Shown here: positions 10,139 to 18,165 of the stretch, piece by piece
Layout: the number at the start of each line of letters is the position of its first letter
Numbering within the stretch: position 1 is the stretch's first letter
NCBI RefSeq assembly: GCF_006974105.1
Contig: NZ_CP036282.1
Location: 1,426,001 to 1,490,000 of the forward strand
DNA length: 64,000 nt
From: Rhodoferax aquaticus
Lineage (GTDB): Bacteria; Pseudomonadota; Gammaproteobacteria; Burkholderiales; Burkholderiaceae_C
Direction: 5' to 3'
Translations under genes and position numbers: made by a program
The notes under the pieces: generated by a model
What the model saw: only the letters and a program-made list of their open reading frames with translations
The model's database searches: none
What the model was told of the DNA's origin: nothing

Positions 10139-10181
10139 CTTGTAATGTTTCAAGTGACTTGGGTGATTTGGCGGAGGAGTC

Positions 10182-10841
10182 TTAACGGCTCAGGCCAAAC
10201 AAGACGGTTTCAGAAATAGTGGCAATGTACTCTTCGGGGTCTAACTGTTCGCTTGGTTCACAACAGGTTCCAAAGGAATGACGCCACGTTGCCAAGAACA
10301 GCATAGGCGCCAGCATGGTGTACACACCGTACTTCATGTTGATGGGTTTCACCTCTTTGCGCGCAATGCCGCGCTCCAAGATACGGGTTACAAGGACCGA
10401 GGCGGGGGTGATAACTTCTTGTTGGTAAAACGACGCTAACTCAGGAAAGTTGCTGGCTTCACTCATCATGAGTTTACAAATGGCGGAGATGGGTGTTGCC
10501 CCCACGTCGGACCACCATTGGCGCATAAATAGCTGAACCAGCTCGGCGGTGCTGCCTTCAAATGAGTCTAGTTTGGCGTGCCACTCAGGAAAGCGGCCGG
10601 AGATGTTCTCTCGAACTACCGCTTTGAATAGCTCGTCTTTGCTTCCAAAGTAGAGAAACAAAGTTCCTTTTGAAACACCAGCCCGTTTGGCAATTTCCTC
10701 AGCACGGGTTCCTGCAAACCCTTTCTCGACAAACAATTCCAGGGCGGCCGCCAGCAATTCACTGGGCCGGGCTTCCTTGCGGCGTTCGCGCTTGGCTTGC
10801 ACACTGGCAACGATTTCGCAGAGAAGGGTGGGCTTTGACAT
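10182..10841 (-). CDS. TetR/AcrR-family repressor of the RND operon
   Basis: A 219-aa TetR-type regulator. The N-terminal helix-turn-helix runs from about residue 25 to 70: LLAAALELFVEKGFAGTRA, EEIAKRAGVSKGTLFLYF and GSKDELFKAVV. The C-terminal ligand domain is unremarkable. It is the first gene of the run leading into the adaptor and pump and has a perfect -35 box and an ACT..AGT palindrome directly ahead of it, so autoregulation and repression of the pump operon are likely. The inducing compound is unknown. ATG 10841 is the natural start. Confidence 0.92.
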   Translation of the reverse strand: MSKPTLLCEIVASVQAKRERRKEARPSELLAAALELFVEKGFAGTRAEEIAKRAGVSKGTLFLYFGSKDELFKAVVRENISGRFPEWHAKLDSFEGSTAELVQLFMRQWWSDVGATPISAICKLMMSEASNFPELASFYQQEVITPASVLVTRILERGIARKEVKPINMKYGVYTMLAPMLFLATWRHSFGTCCEPSEQLDPEEYIATISETVLFGLSR

Positions 10842-10850
10842 GAGTTAATG

Positions 10851-10864
10851 ACTGATTGGTTAGT
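10851..10864. promoter_or_regulatory. Probable TetR operator
   Basis: The 14-base imperfect palindrome ACTGATTGGTTAGT lies ten bases ahead of the regulator start and directly downstream of its -10 box, over the expected transcription start. ACTGA-type half sites are common for TetR repressors of RND pumps. A second, perfect inverted repeat TTGACT-5 bases-AGTCAA at 10947-10963 lies further upstream and may be an extra site. Confidence 0.55.
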
Positions 10865-10893
10865 AATTTAACCGCTCAGCTCTTGGGTGTCAA
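10865..10893 (-). promoter_or_regulatory. Sigma-70-type promoter of the TetR-RND run
   Basis: On the minus strand a perfect -35 box TTGACA (10893-10888) is followed after 17 bases by TAAATT (10870-10865), a fair -10 box. Transcription would begin within the ACTAACCAATCAGT palindrome and reach the TetR start codon at 10841. The arrangement is what a self-repressed regulator needs. Confidence 0.6.
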
Positions 10894-10982
10894 GGCGATG
10901 CCCCGCACTTCCCATGTCCATTGTGTAAAGTTATCGTGTCAGTTACTTGACTTGGTGAGTCAATACACCGAGGGCGTGTGCG

Positions 10983-13046
10983 CTAGCTGATCTGACCCAA
11001 CGTCACTCCACCGGGGATGTGCATAACGCAGGGATGGCCCATGCGTTGCAGCGTTTCCAAAGCTTTGGCGCTGCGGTTGCCTCCACGGCAGACAAAAACC
11101 AGTGGTGCGCCGGTGTCTTCTAGCCAATGGTGGGCATAGCCCGTTAATTGACTCAGCGGGACGTTGATGGCACCCAAGGAATTTCCATCGACGCGTTCAC
11201 TGGCAGCAAACTCAAAACTCTCTCGGACGTCCACTAGCTGGGCTCGTGGGTTGGCTTTTAAGAAAGCAGAGACTTCAGTGCCCAACAAGGTGGCACTGTC
11301 TTGGGTAGTGCTAGCCAAAGCTGGAGTTTGGGCATGTTCTTCTGCAAAAGCGGCCGCAATGAATATGCATTCGGGATCTAGTGATAGGCACACGGTGGTA
11401 GGCCCATGGTGCGCATCTGCTTGGGCCTCCCGAAAATTAGTGCTACCCAACAAGGGGGCGAGTTCATGGCCTTCGTTGAGGAATAGATACCTTGTTCCGA
11501 GCGTGGCGGATTGCGGCGTCAGAAAGTACGCCCAGCCGGCAGGCGTAGCAAACGAGGTCAGGGTATGACCTGCAAACTCACGCTCAACGCTACCGTGTCG
11601 TGTCCCATTCGTTTGTGCTTGCGCGCGAAGGGTTTGTGCGCACCTTGCATCTTCCGCGGCGGTGCTGAGCACGGCTTCCAACACAAAAGCTTGGCGTGCC
11701 AGCCAGTTGGAAATTGAGGTGAGTGTGGCGTCGTGCAGTGCTATAGCAATGCAGCGCTTCCGGGCGTTATCGAGTAGCAGCCAACTGGAAGCAGCATCGG
11801 CCCGAAACTGAAGTAGTTGCAGAGGAGCCTGTGCGTTGTTTGTTAGTGTCAATTGCCCCATGCTTTGGGCGATAGCGCCACAGTGCGCAATCCGCTGACA
11901 GGCTTCGTTAATAAATGCGTCCTCAACGATGGGTCCGAACGACATGCGCACGGCGGACGTGGTTCTCCATTGAGGCAGTCCCATGGCCTCCAAGACGTAG
12001 CTGGGTTGGGACTTGGCCGCAGAGCAAGCGCTGCCTGCACTCACCCGAACCCGAGCCGCATCAAACAAGTCGAGCAGTTCTTTGCTGCTAAGGCCGGGGA
12101 CGGAAAAATTCAATGTTGTTGGCAGTGCGTAGGCAAAGGGGGTGTTAAACACCAGACCCGGGAATGCCTCAATCAAACTCGCGGCCAAGCGGTCGCGTGA
12201 TCGCACCAATTGCGCATGTGTGCAAAACGTGTGGCCCGTTTCCAATGCATTGAGTACGGCTCCGAGGGCAGCAATGCCCACCGTGTTTTCCGTGCCAGCG
12301 CGCAGCCCTTCTTCTTGACCGCCGCCTTTCATTAATGGGGTAAACGGTGCCGAACTGCGTACATACAGCATGCCAATACCCTTGGGTGCATAGAGCTTGT
12401 GGCCTGAAAAAGGGGCGTAGTCGATACGGGTTTGGCTCAAAGCAAGGTCTAGCTTGCCTAGCGCCTGCACGCAGTCCACCATCCATAGCGCCTTGCTGTT
12501 GCTATCTACCAAGAGACGTTCTATACCCGGGATGTCAGACACCACGCCTGTCTCGTTGTTGGCTGCCATCGTGCACAGCATGGCGGTATCAGCAAGCCAC
12601 TGCGACAGTAGGAGCAAGTCGTGGCGGCCATTGCCATCAACGGGCAGCGCCCGTAATTCCAAATGGAGTCCGAGTATTTCATTCCAATGGGTCAAGCTCT
12701 CTGGAACCGCTTTGTGCTCTGTGGCGCCATAGACCAACAATCGCCCAGTGGGTAGGCCGCGCGCTTGTTTGGTTTTTATGTCGCATAACGCCGACAAAAC
12801 GGCCGTCTGAATGCCTTCAGTGGCGCCACTCATGAAAGCAAGTTGCCCTTCGCCCACCCCAAGAACACGCTGGGCGCACGCGCGTACTCCATCCATCAGC
12901 GCTTTTGCGCGGACTCCGGTGCCATGGGTACTGCTGGGATTGCCAAATAACGTGTCCATCGCTGCAACCGCCGCTTCTCTGGCAGCTGGCAATACAGGGG
13001 AGGTGGCATTGCCATCCAAGTAAATGTCGTGCTGCGATGGGGTCAT
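10983..13046 (-). CDS. Cysteine desulfurase / degenerate middle domain / rhodanese fusion protein
   Basis: A 687-aa fusion. Residues 1-400 form a class V aminotransferase of the NifS/IscS type: DGNATSP opening, PLP-binding lysine at about 217 in SGHKLYAPKGIG, and the catalytic cysteine at about 341 in SAGSACSAAK. Residues 405-570 are not assignable with certainty; the order of segments (EAVLSTAAEDA, then FAGHTLTSFATPAG, then TRYLFLNEG) recalls a metallo-beta-lactamase fold whose metal-binding histidines are lost. Residues 600-687 are a rhodanese with active loop CRGGNRS (cysteine about 653). It would remove sulfur from cysteine and pass the persulfide to its own rhodanese domain. ATG 13046 is chosen because an upstream in-frame start (13100) adds residues unrelated to the family. 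It is divergent from a DecR-like regulator. Confidence 0.85.
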   Translation of the reverse strand: MTPSQHDIYLDGNATSPVLPAAREAAVAAMDTLFGNPSSTHGTGVRAKALMDGVRACAQRVLGVGEGQLAFMSGATEGIQTAVLSALCDIKTKQARGLPTGRLLVYGATEHKAVPESLTHWNEILGLHLELRALPVDGNGRHDLLLLSQWLADTAMLCTMAANNETGVVSDIPGIERLLVDSNSKALWMVDCVQALGKLDLALSQTRIDYAPFSGHKLYAPKGIGMLYVRSSAPFTPLMKGGGQEEGLRAGTENTVGIAALGAVLNALETGHTFCTHAQLVRSRDRLAASLIEAFPGLVFNTPFAYALPTTLNFSVPGLSSKELLDLFDAARVRVSAGSACSAAKSQPSYVLEAMGLPQWRTTSAVRMSFGPIVEDAFINEACQRIAHCGAIAQSMGQLTLTNNAQAPLQLLQFRADAASSWLLLDNARKRCIAIALHDATLTSISNWLARQAFVLEAVLSTAAEDARCAQTLRAQAQTNGTRHGSVEREFAGHTLTSFATPAGWAYFLTPQSATLGTRYLFLNEGHELAPLLGSTNFREAQADAHHGPTTVCLSLDPECIFIAAAFAEEHAQTPALASTTQDSATLLGTEVSAFLKANPRAQLVDVRESFEFAASERVDGNSLGAINVPLSQLTGYAHHWLEDTGAPLVFVCRGGNRSAKALETLQRMGHPCVMHIPGGVTLGQIS

Positions 13047-13112
13047 GGTGTGGTCAGGCAATGGATGAACTGGTTTTGCTATTGCAGAGTTTAAGAACAC
13101 ACCTAGAGAAAC

Positions 13113-13143
13113 TTATGCCAAACAATCCCCTCAATTGGCATAA
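13113..13143. promoter_or_regulatory. Inverted repeat, candidate operator of the Lrp-type regulator
   Basis: TTATGCCAA (13113-13121) and TTGGCATAA (13135-13143) are exact reverse complements separated by 13 bases, giving arms centred about two helical turns apart. The element lies in the AT-rich 141-base space between the divergent desulfurase-fusion gene and the regulator gene, the expected place for a shared operator. The assignment to this regulator is inference. Confidence 0.5.
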
Positions 13144-13187
13144 TTGATTAAAATTTTTCTACAGATAATTAAAAATGGAGAATATTT

Positions 13188-13670
13188 TTGCTTGATAGGA
13201 TCGACAACCAGATATTGAGCTGTTTGCAGCGCGACGGAACCTTGTCCATCGCGCAACTGGGTGAACTGGTGGGCTTGTCTTCAACACCGTGTTGGAAGCG
13301 CTTGAAGCGGCTGGAAGAAGACGGGTTCATTGAGCGCCGAGTGGCACTTGTCAATCGCAGCCGAGCGGGTTTGCCGGTCACGGTGTTCGTGAGTATTAGG
13401 ACCGCCGAACACGATGAGCAATGGCTGGCGCGATTTGCTGCCGCAGTCACTGCCATGCCTGAGGTGATGGAGTTTCATCGCATGAGTGGCGATGTGGACT
13501 ATCTGCTCAAAGTGGTCACTACCAGCATTGATGGGTACGACCGGTTTTACAAAAAGCTCATCAAATCGGCGCAGCTATCAGGAGTTTCTTCTGCGTTTTC
13601 GATGGAGGAAATTAAATGCACTACGGCTTTACCCCTAGAGCTTGTTGGGGTACTTACCAAGCCAAGTTAA
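13188..13670 (+). CDS. Lrp/AsnC-family regulator, DecR (YbaO)-like
   Basis: A 160-aa feast/famine regulator. The N-terminal helix-turn-helix includes LSIAQLGELVGLSSTPCWKR, and the C-terminal RAM domain includes MPEVMEFHRMSGDVDYLLKV and the ending SSAFSMEEIKCTTALPL. These stretches resemble, from memory, E. coli DecR/YbaO, which responds to cysteine and activates cysteine detoxification. The start is TTG 13188, supported by GGAG seven bases upstream and by the family opening (M)LDRIDNQIL; no ATG in this frame fits. The divergent neighbour is a cysteine desulfurase fusion, which agrees with a cysteine-sensing role. msrA follows 29 bases downstream. Confidence 0.9.
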   Translation: MLDRIDNQILSCLQRDGTLSIAQLGELVGLSSTPCWKRLKRLEEDGFIERRVALVNRSRAGLPVTVFVSIRTAEHDEQWLARFAAAVTAMPEVMEFHRMSGDVDYLLKVVTTSIDGYDRFYKKLIKSAQLSGVSSAFSMEEIKCTTALPLELVGVLTKPS

Positions 13671-13699
13671 ACATTCGCCTGTTAACCTGTGGGGAGGAG

Positions 13700-14248
13700 A
13701 TGAATATGCAAAACAATTTGCAAACCATTACGTTGGGCGGCGGATGCTTTTGGTGCACGGAGGCCGTATTTGTTCAGGTGCAAGGGGTGCTCGATGTGGA
13801 GTCCGGCTACTGCAATGGGCACGTACAACAGCCCAGCTACGAGCAAGTTTGCACCGGCCGCACGGGGCATAACGAAGTCGTCAAGTTGGTGTTCGACCCT
13901 GCAGTGGTTACCTTGAAAGATATCTTGGAAATATTTTTCGTTATCCATGATCCCACGACATTGAATCGGCAAGGCAATGACACTGGAACCCAATATCGAA
14001 GCGGTGTTTACTACGCGCATGCAGACCAAGCCAAAGTAGCCCAAGAAGTCATTCTTGAAATGGCAGATAGCGGGGTGTACCGCCAGCCCATCGTCACTGA
14101 AGTCGTCCCTTTGGAAAACTACTGGGCAGCTGAGCAATACCACCAAGACTTCTTTGAACGCAACCCCGGGCAAGGTTATTGCATGGCAGTGGCGGCACCC
14201 AAGGTGGCGAAGTTCCGCAAGACATTTGCGCGGCTTCAGAAAGCCTGA
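13700..14248 (+). CDS. msrA: Peptide methionine sulfoxide reductase A
   Basis: Reduces the S-form of methionine sulfoxide in proteins and free amino acid. The catalytic motif GGGCFWC lies at residues 13-19, with the active cysteine in CFWCTEAVF; the substrate-binding YCNGH..PSYEQVCTGRTGHNE region and the DPTTLNRQGNDTGTQYRS stretch are complete. Length 182 aa. ATG 13700 is preceded by a strong GGGGAGGAG ribosome-binding site. It lies 29 bases after the DecR-like regulator on the same strand, hence probably co-transcribed and part of a sulfur/oxidative-stress unit. Confidence 0.95.
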   Translation: MNMQNNLQTITLGGGCFWCTEAVFVQVQGVLDVESGYCNGHVQQPSYEQVCTGRTGHNEVVKLVFDPAVVTLKDILEIFFVIHDPTTLNRQGNDTGTQYRSGVYYAHADQAKVAQEVILEMADSGVYRQPIVTEVVPLENYWAAEQYHQDFFERNPGQGYCMAVAAPKVAKFRKTFARLQKA

Positions 14249-14302
14249 TATGCCTTTGACTTGCTTCGCGAGCGCTACTGTTTCTAAGGGTTAGACTGGT
14301 TT

Positions 14303-16099
14303 ATGGCGACAAACAATACGAATGCTGGAATGCTGTCAAAGTTGGTAGGCTTCATGCGAAAGCCTGAGAAAGAGAACTTGTCGCAGCCAGATTCTGAAAT
14401 GCAAGGCAACAGCGAGCAAAGCCGAGCGGCGCTCGCTCAGCGCATTGACCGTAAGCGGCAAGATGATCAAATTCGGCGTCGCGAGTTCAACTACTTGCGC
14501 AAGTTACGGGGCAATGCTTTAACCAATAGCACGCATGTTGCGGGGCGTCCTTCTGTCTTTCAGTCGAGTGTGGGTTCCAAGCCAGATGAACGGGCGATGA
14601 CGATCAAGAAAATTGACGCCATTGAAGCGCATATGCACGACCACTGGATGGCTAAAAACAAATTGTCCAGCAATGCCCCTGTGCGATCTGCGCAATCGGT
14701 GAACCATGCAGAGATGAGTCCTGCTCTAGCGCAGGCAGCGGCGGCTCGAAAGCTAGAAATCGCGGCTTCCGCCAATGCAACCCCTATTGCAGTTGCAGAG
14801 CCTCCACGCCTTACCGCGCAAGTGCAGTCAGGGAGGGTTAACGCTTCCGAACGCAGTGCTTTTTTGCCAAGTTCTGGGCCGGCAGTAGATCCTCTGCCCG
14901 CGTCTGTGAAACCCGACCCTGTTGCACACCCCATACATATCGACGGGGCTCCTAGTGATTTTTCAAGCTCCAAGCTGATGACGACGGAGTTTGATGACGG
15001 TACTTCGGATACCGACCTACAAGACGCAGCCATTCGATTTGCAGAGGGCGACTATGCCGGTGCAGAAACCGCCCTGATATCGCTCATGCAGGCGCCTACA
15101 GCAAGTTCGGAAGCATCGCAGCGTTGCGCCTTGGCACTGTTTGATATGTACCGTGCGACAGGGCAAGAAACTAGCTTTGACGTGATCGCCATTGAGTACG
15201 CGCAGCGCTATGGCCTGTCGGCACCCGAGTGGTATTCCATTCCAGACTTGCTGGATCGCAAGACTTCGGTGTTTCAGACATCACCGGTCACCCCAGTGAC
15301 TGGGGGCGCCGCTTGGATTTGTCCTACTGTGTTGGACGCCGCCGGGATGCGGAATTTGCAGCTCAGCATGGCCGGCAAAGGAGCAAGCAAACCATTGAAT
15401 TGGGGTGGATTGCAGCGTATTGCAGCAGACGCTCTGCCGAGTTTGCGCAGCATCTTCTCGGACTGGTGTGCGCAAGTGGTTGAGCTTCAGTTTGTGGGTG
15501 TTGACGCCTTGCTGCAGCAGTTGGAAATCGCCACCCCGGTTGAAGCGCGCAGTGTGGATATGGACTGGTGGCTCCTGCGTATGGACGTGCTGTGTGTTCT
15601 GCGCAAGCAAGAGGCGTTTGATATGGCCGCCTTGGACTACTGTGTGACTTACGAGGTCTCACCACCCTCCTGGAAAAACCCACGCTGTACTTGCTCCTAC
15701 GACACGCTGGAGGTCCAAGCTAGCGTCCACGGTGGGTTTGAATCCACTGCCTACGGGGCGCCTAGCGCATTGTTTTCAGATTCGCCCGCCTCGTCGTTCG
15801 CGGATAGTGGCATGGGCGACACTGCAAGGGTTGAGCTCAGTGGTGAAGTGTTAGGTGATGCCATGGACCTCTTAGATCCTTCAAGTAGTGGCATGTTGGG
15901 GCCTCAATATGTGCTCGTATCTTGCGCTAGGTTGGTTCGTGTGGACTTTTCCGCGGCTGGCAGTATCTTGAATTGGGTGGCTATGCGTGAAAGCCAAGGC
16001 TGCGAGGTGCAGTTTTCTGATATGTCGCGTTTGGTTGCTGTCTTCTTTAGAGTCATTGGCATAGATGCACACGCCCGAATCTCGGTGCGTACCAAATAG
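14303..16099 (+). CDS. STAS-like domain protein of unknown function
   Basis: A 598-aa protein with no signal peptide. Residues 1-110 are rich in charged residues (RIDRKRQDDQIRRREFNYLRK); residues 110-230 are low-complexity Ala/Ser/Pro and probably disordered. Around 240-270 AAIRFAEGDYAGAETALISL looks like a TPR-type helical repeat. The last 60 residues (VRVDFSAAGSILNWV, then CEVQFSDMSRLVAVFFRVIG) look like a STAS/MlaB-type beta-alpha fold. This arrangement suggests a cytoplasmic scaffold, but no reaction can be assigned. It begins 54 bases after msrA; co-transcription is possible. Confidence 0.7.
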   Translation: MATNNTNAGMLSKLVGFMRKPEKENLSQPDSEMQGNSEQSRAALAQRIDRKRQDDQIRRREFNYLRKLRGNALTNSTHVAGRPSVFQSSVGSKPDERAMTIKKIDAIEAHMHDHWMAKNKLSSNAPVRSAQSVNHAEMSPALAQAAAARKLEIAASANATPIAVAEPPRLTAQVQSGRVNASERSAFLPSSGPAVDPLPASVKPDPVAHPIHIDGAPSDFSSSKLMTTEFDDGTSDTDLQDAAIRFAEGDYAGAETALISLMQAPTASSEASQRCALALFDMYRATGQETSFDVIAIEYAQRYGLSAPEWYSIPDLLDRKTSVFQTSPVTPVTGGAAWICPTVLDAAGMRNLQLSMAGKGASKPLNWGGLQRIAADALPSLRSIFSDWCAQVVELQFVGVDALLQQLEIATPVEARSVDMDWWLLRMDVLCVLRKQEAFDMAALDYCVTYEVSPPSWKNPRCTCSYDTLEVQASVHGGFESTAYGAPSALFSDSPASSFADSGMGDTARVELSGEVLGDAMDLLDPSSSGMLGPQYVLVSCARLVRVDFSAAGSILNWVAMRESQGCEVQFSDMSRLVAVFFRVIGIDAHARISVRTK

Positions 16100-16150
16100 C
16101 TAAAAATCGCCAGGCGGTCTGTGCGGGTTGACCACAATGTTTGTTGCCAT

Positions 16151-16203
16151 GCTACTCTTTTTATAGCGGCATCCGTAATATCGATGAGCGGCAGGGCGGG
16201 AAA
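16151..16203 (+). repeat. Dispersed repeat copy between a STAS-like gene and amiC
   Basis: GCTACTCTTTTTATAGCGGC followed by ATCCGTAATATCGATGAGCG and GCAGGGCGGG aligns by eye with the copies at 2857 (reverse), 43855, 52771 and 62925. It occupies much of the 135-base space between two convergent genes. Confidence 0.6.
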
Positions 16204-16234
16204 GCTTGTCGCTCTACCTCAGGCACTGCTCTTG

Positions 16235-17611
16235 TTAGACACTGCGGTTTCTGGCCAGAGGGGGGTTCTTTGAGAAGTAGGCCTCAATGCCACGCATGAT
16301 TGCGTCTGCCAAGTCGTTTTGGTACTTCTCACTGTTGAGCTTTACTTCTTCGGTCGGGTTGCTGATAAATGCGGCCTCTACCAGCACGCTGGGAATGTCG
16401 GGTGCTTTAAGCACTGCAAACGAGGCTTGCTCCACCTTGGCTTTGTGTAGTTTTCCTACGCGGCCAATGGCTCCCAACAGACTCTGACCAAGCTTCAGGC
16501 TGTCGTTGATTTGCGCGGTGGTGCTCATGTCCAACAACGCGCGTTGAACCGTAGCGTCTTTGGCCTTGACGTTTAAGCCACCGATCAGATCGGCTTTGTT
16601 TTCCTTGGCGGCCATCCAACGTGCTGCACTGCTAGAGGCACCGCCTTGGCTGAGCGCAAACACGCTGGCCCCCTGGGGTTGGGGGGTGAAAAAAGCGTCA
16701 GCGTGCAAGCTCACAAAAAGATCCGCTTGCACGCGTCTGGCCTTTTGTACGCGTACATGCAAAGGTACAAAAAAATCGGCATCCCGCGTCAGGTAAGCGC
16801 GCATCGCGTTGCCGTTGACGCTGGTGTTATTGATGCGTTCTCGTAGCAAATGGGCCAAGCGTAATACCACATCCTTTTCGCGGGTACCGCCTGGGCCTAT
16901 GGCGCCAGGGTCTTCGCCACCATGTCCTGGGTCCACGGCAATGATGATTAAGCGCTCTGTAGAGGTTTCAGGCTTGCTCTCTGCTTGTCCAACGGCGCCC
17001 GCAGTCACAGCGGTACCTGCGCCTTTTTGCGTCGCAATGGGTGTTGCTTTTTCCGGTGCGTTGTTGGGTTTCGCGGCTGGCTTTTGCGTGTGTTGGGCAA
17101 TGAGTTCATCCAACGGGTCCGCAAGTGGGGGGCTGTTACCAGATGCCGCAGCTTTATCGCTTAAGCGTTCTGCAATGAGCGCCTCTAGTGGATCGAGTTC
17201 CTGCACCGGGTACAGATCAAACACGAGCCGATGCTGGTAGGCAGCTACCGGGCTCAACGAAAAAACCTGGGGTCGAATGGGGTGTTTGAGATCTACCACC
17301 AAGCGCACCACACTAGGGGCAAACTGGCCCACACGAATCCCCGCAATATTGGGGTCATCGGCCTTGACTTTGGCCACAAGCTCCTTGAGTGCTGGGTTGA
17401 GGGAAATGCCTTCAATATCAACGGCAAGGCGAGGGGGACTGGGAACAAACTGTTGCCTGGCAATCAATGCGCCGTCGGATTCGATAGTTACGCGGGAGTA
17501 CTCGGGGGCAGGCCAGACGCGGACCGTCACAATCGTCGCGCCCATGGCGATGTGAGCCGAACCTAGGCTGAGTACGATGGACCCGGTCTGTATGAATGTG
17601 CGCCGCTTCAC
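16235..17611 (-). CDS. amiC: N-acetylmuramoyl-L-alanine amidase with AMIN domain
   Basis: Periplasmic zinc amidase that cleaves septal peptidoglycan during cell separation. The N-terminus MKRRTFIQTGSIVLSLGSAH has a twin-arginine signal, as in AmiC, suggesting Tat export. An AMIN domain (about residues 25-135) is followed by a low-complexity linker (150-215) and an Amidase_3 domain starting at AVDPGHGGEDPGAIG, with zinc histidine and glutamate in this motif, further HADAF and the closing VEAAFISNPTEE. Length 458 aa. Its start overlaps the stop of tsaE by four bases (ATGA), so the two are translationally linked. Confidence 0.93.
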   Translation of the reverse strand: MKRRTFIQTGSIVLSLGSAHIAMGATIVTVRVWPAPEYSRVTIESDGALIARQQFVPSPPRLAVDIEGISLNPALKELVAKVKADDPNIAGIRVGQFAPSVVRLVVDLKHPIRPQVFSLSPVAAYQHRLVFDLYPVQELDPLEALIAERLSDKAAASGNSPPLADPLDELIAQHTQKPAAKPNNAPEKATPIATQKGAGTAVTAGAVGQAESKPETSTERLIIIAVDPGHGGEDPGAIGPGGTREKDVVLRLAHLLRERINNTSVNGNAMRAYLTRDADFFVPLHVRVQKARRVQADLFVSLHADAFFTPQPQGASVFALSQGGASSSAARWMAAKENKADLIGGLNVKAKDATVQRALLDMSTTAQINDSLKLGQSLLGAIGRVGKLHKAKVEQASFAVLKAPDIPSVLVEAAFISNPTEEVKLNSEKYQNDLADAIMRGIEAYFSKNPPLARNRSV

Positions 17612-18165
17612 GCCATGTCCTCATCTCCTACGCAGGCTGTCAGCAAAGAGTTACCGCGTCCAGTGTAGGCCTTAACGAGCACGTGGCGTGCACCCTCCAA
17701 ATCGCTGGAAATCGTGATGTCGAGGTCTTGCAGGGGCAGCACCGTTGCAGCCTTGTCAGGCCATTCCACTAGTTTGAGGCCTGCGCCAGCAAAAATGTCG
17801 CGAAAACCAGCGTCTTCCCATTCGCGCGGGTCACTGAAGCGATAGAAGTCAAAGTGCCACGCGTTCAAATGGGGCAGGGTGTAGGCTTCTACTACCGCGT
17901 AGGTCGGACTTTTGATACGTCCTTGCACGCCCAAAGCCTGCAGTAAATGCCGCACCAAAGTGGTCTTCCCTGCCCCTAAGTTCCCTTGCAAGGTAATGAA
18001 AGCATCACCAATGGCCTGGGCTGTTGCCAGTCGAGTGGCAAAGCGTTGCGTTGCAACTTCATCGGCCCAAGACAGTGGGCGCTCAGCGTGAGCAGCGGTG
18101 CTTTCTACAATGGGAGCGTGACGATCAAAAGTACTCAATTCGATGGCAACCAATTGGTTTCTCAT
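17608..18165 (-). CDS. tsaE: tRNA threonylcarbamoyladenosine biosynthesis ATPase TsaE
   Basis: Small ATPase needed with TsaB/TsaD for t6A37 modification of tRNA. The P-loop GNLGAGKTTLVRHLL is followed by KSPTYAVVEAY and HFDFYRFSDPREWEDAGF, all TsaE signatures. The start is uncertain: ATG 18165 gives 185 aa with about 30 extra N-terminal residues before the family core and no clear ribosome-binding site; an upstream in-frame start at 18201 is less likely. With this start it overlaps the divergent queG gene by about 48 bases. Downstream it is joined to amiC by an ATGA overlap. Confidence 0.9.
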   Translation of the reverse strand: MRNQLVAIELSTFDRHAPIVESTAAHAERPLSWADEVATQRFATRLATAQAIGDAFITLQGNLGAGKTTLVRHLLQALGVQGRIKSPTYAVVEAYTLPHLNAWHFDFYRFSDPREWEDAGFRDIFAGAGLKLVEWPDKAATVLPLQDLDITISSDLEGARHVLVKAYTGRGNSLLTACVGDEDMA

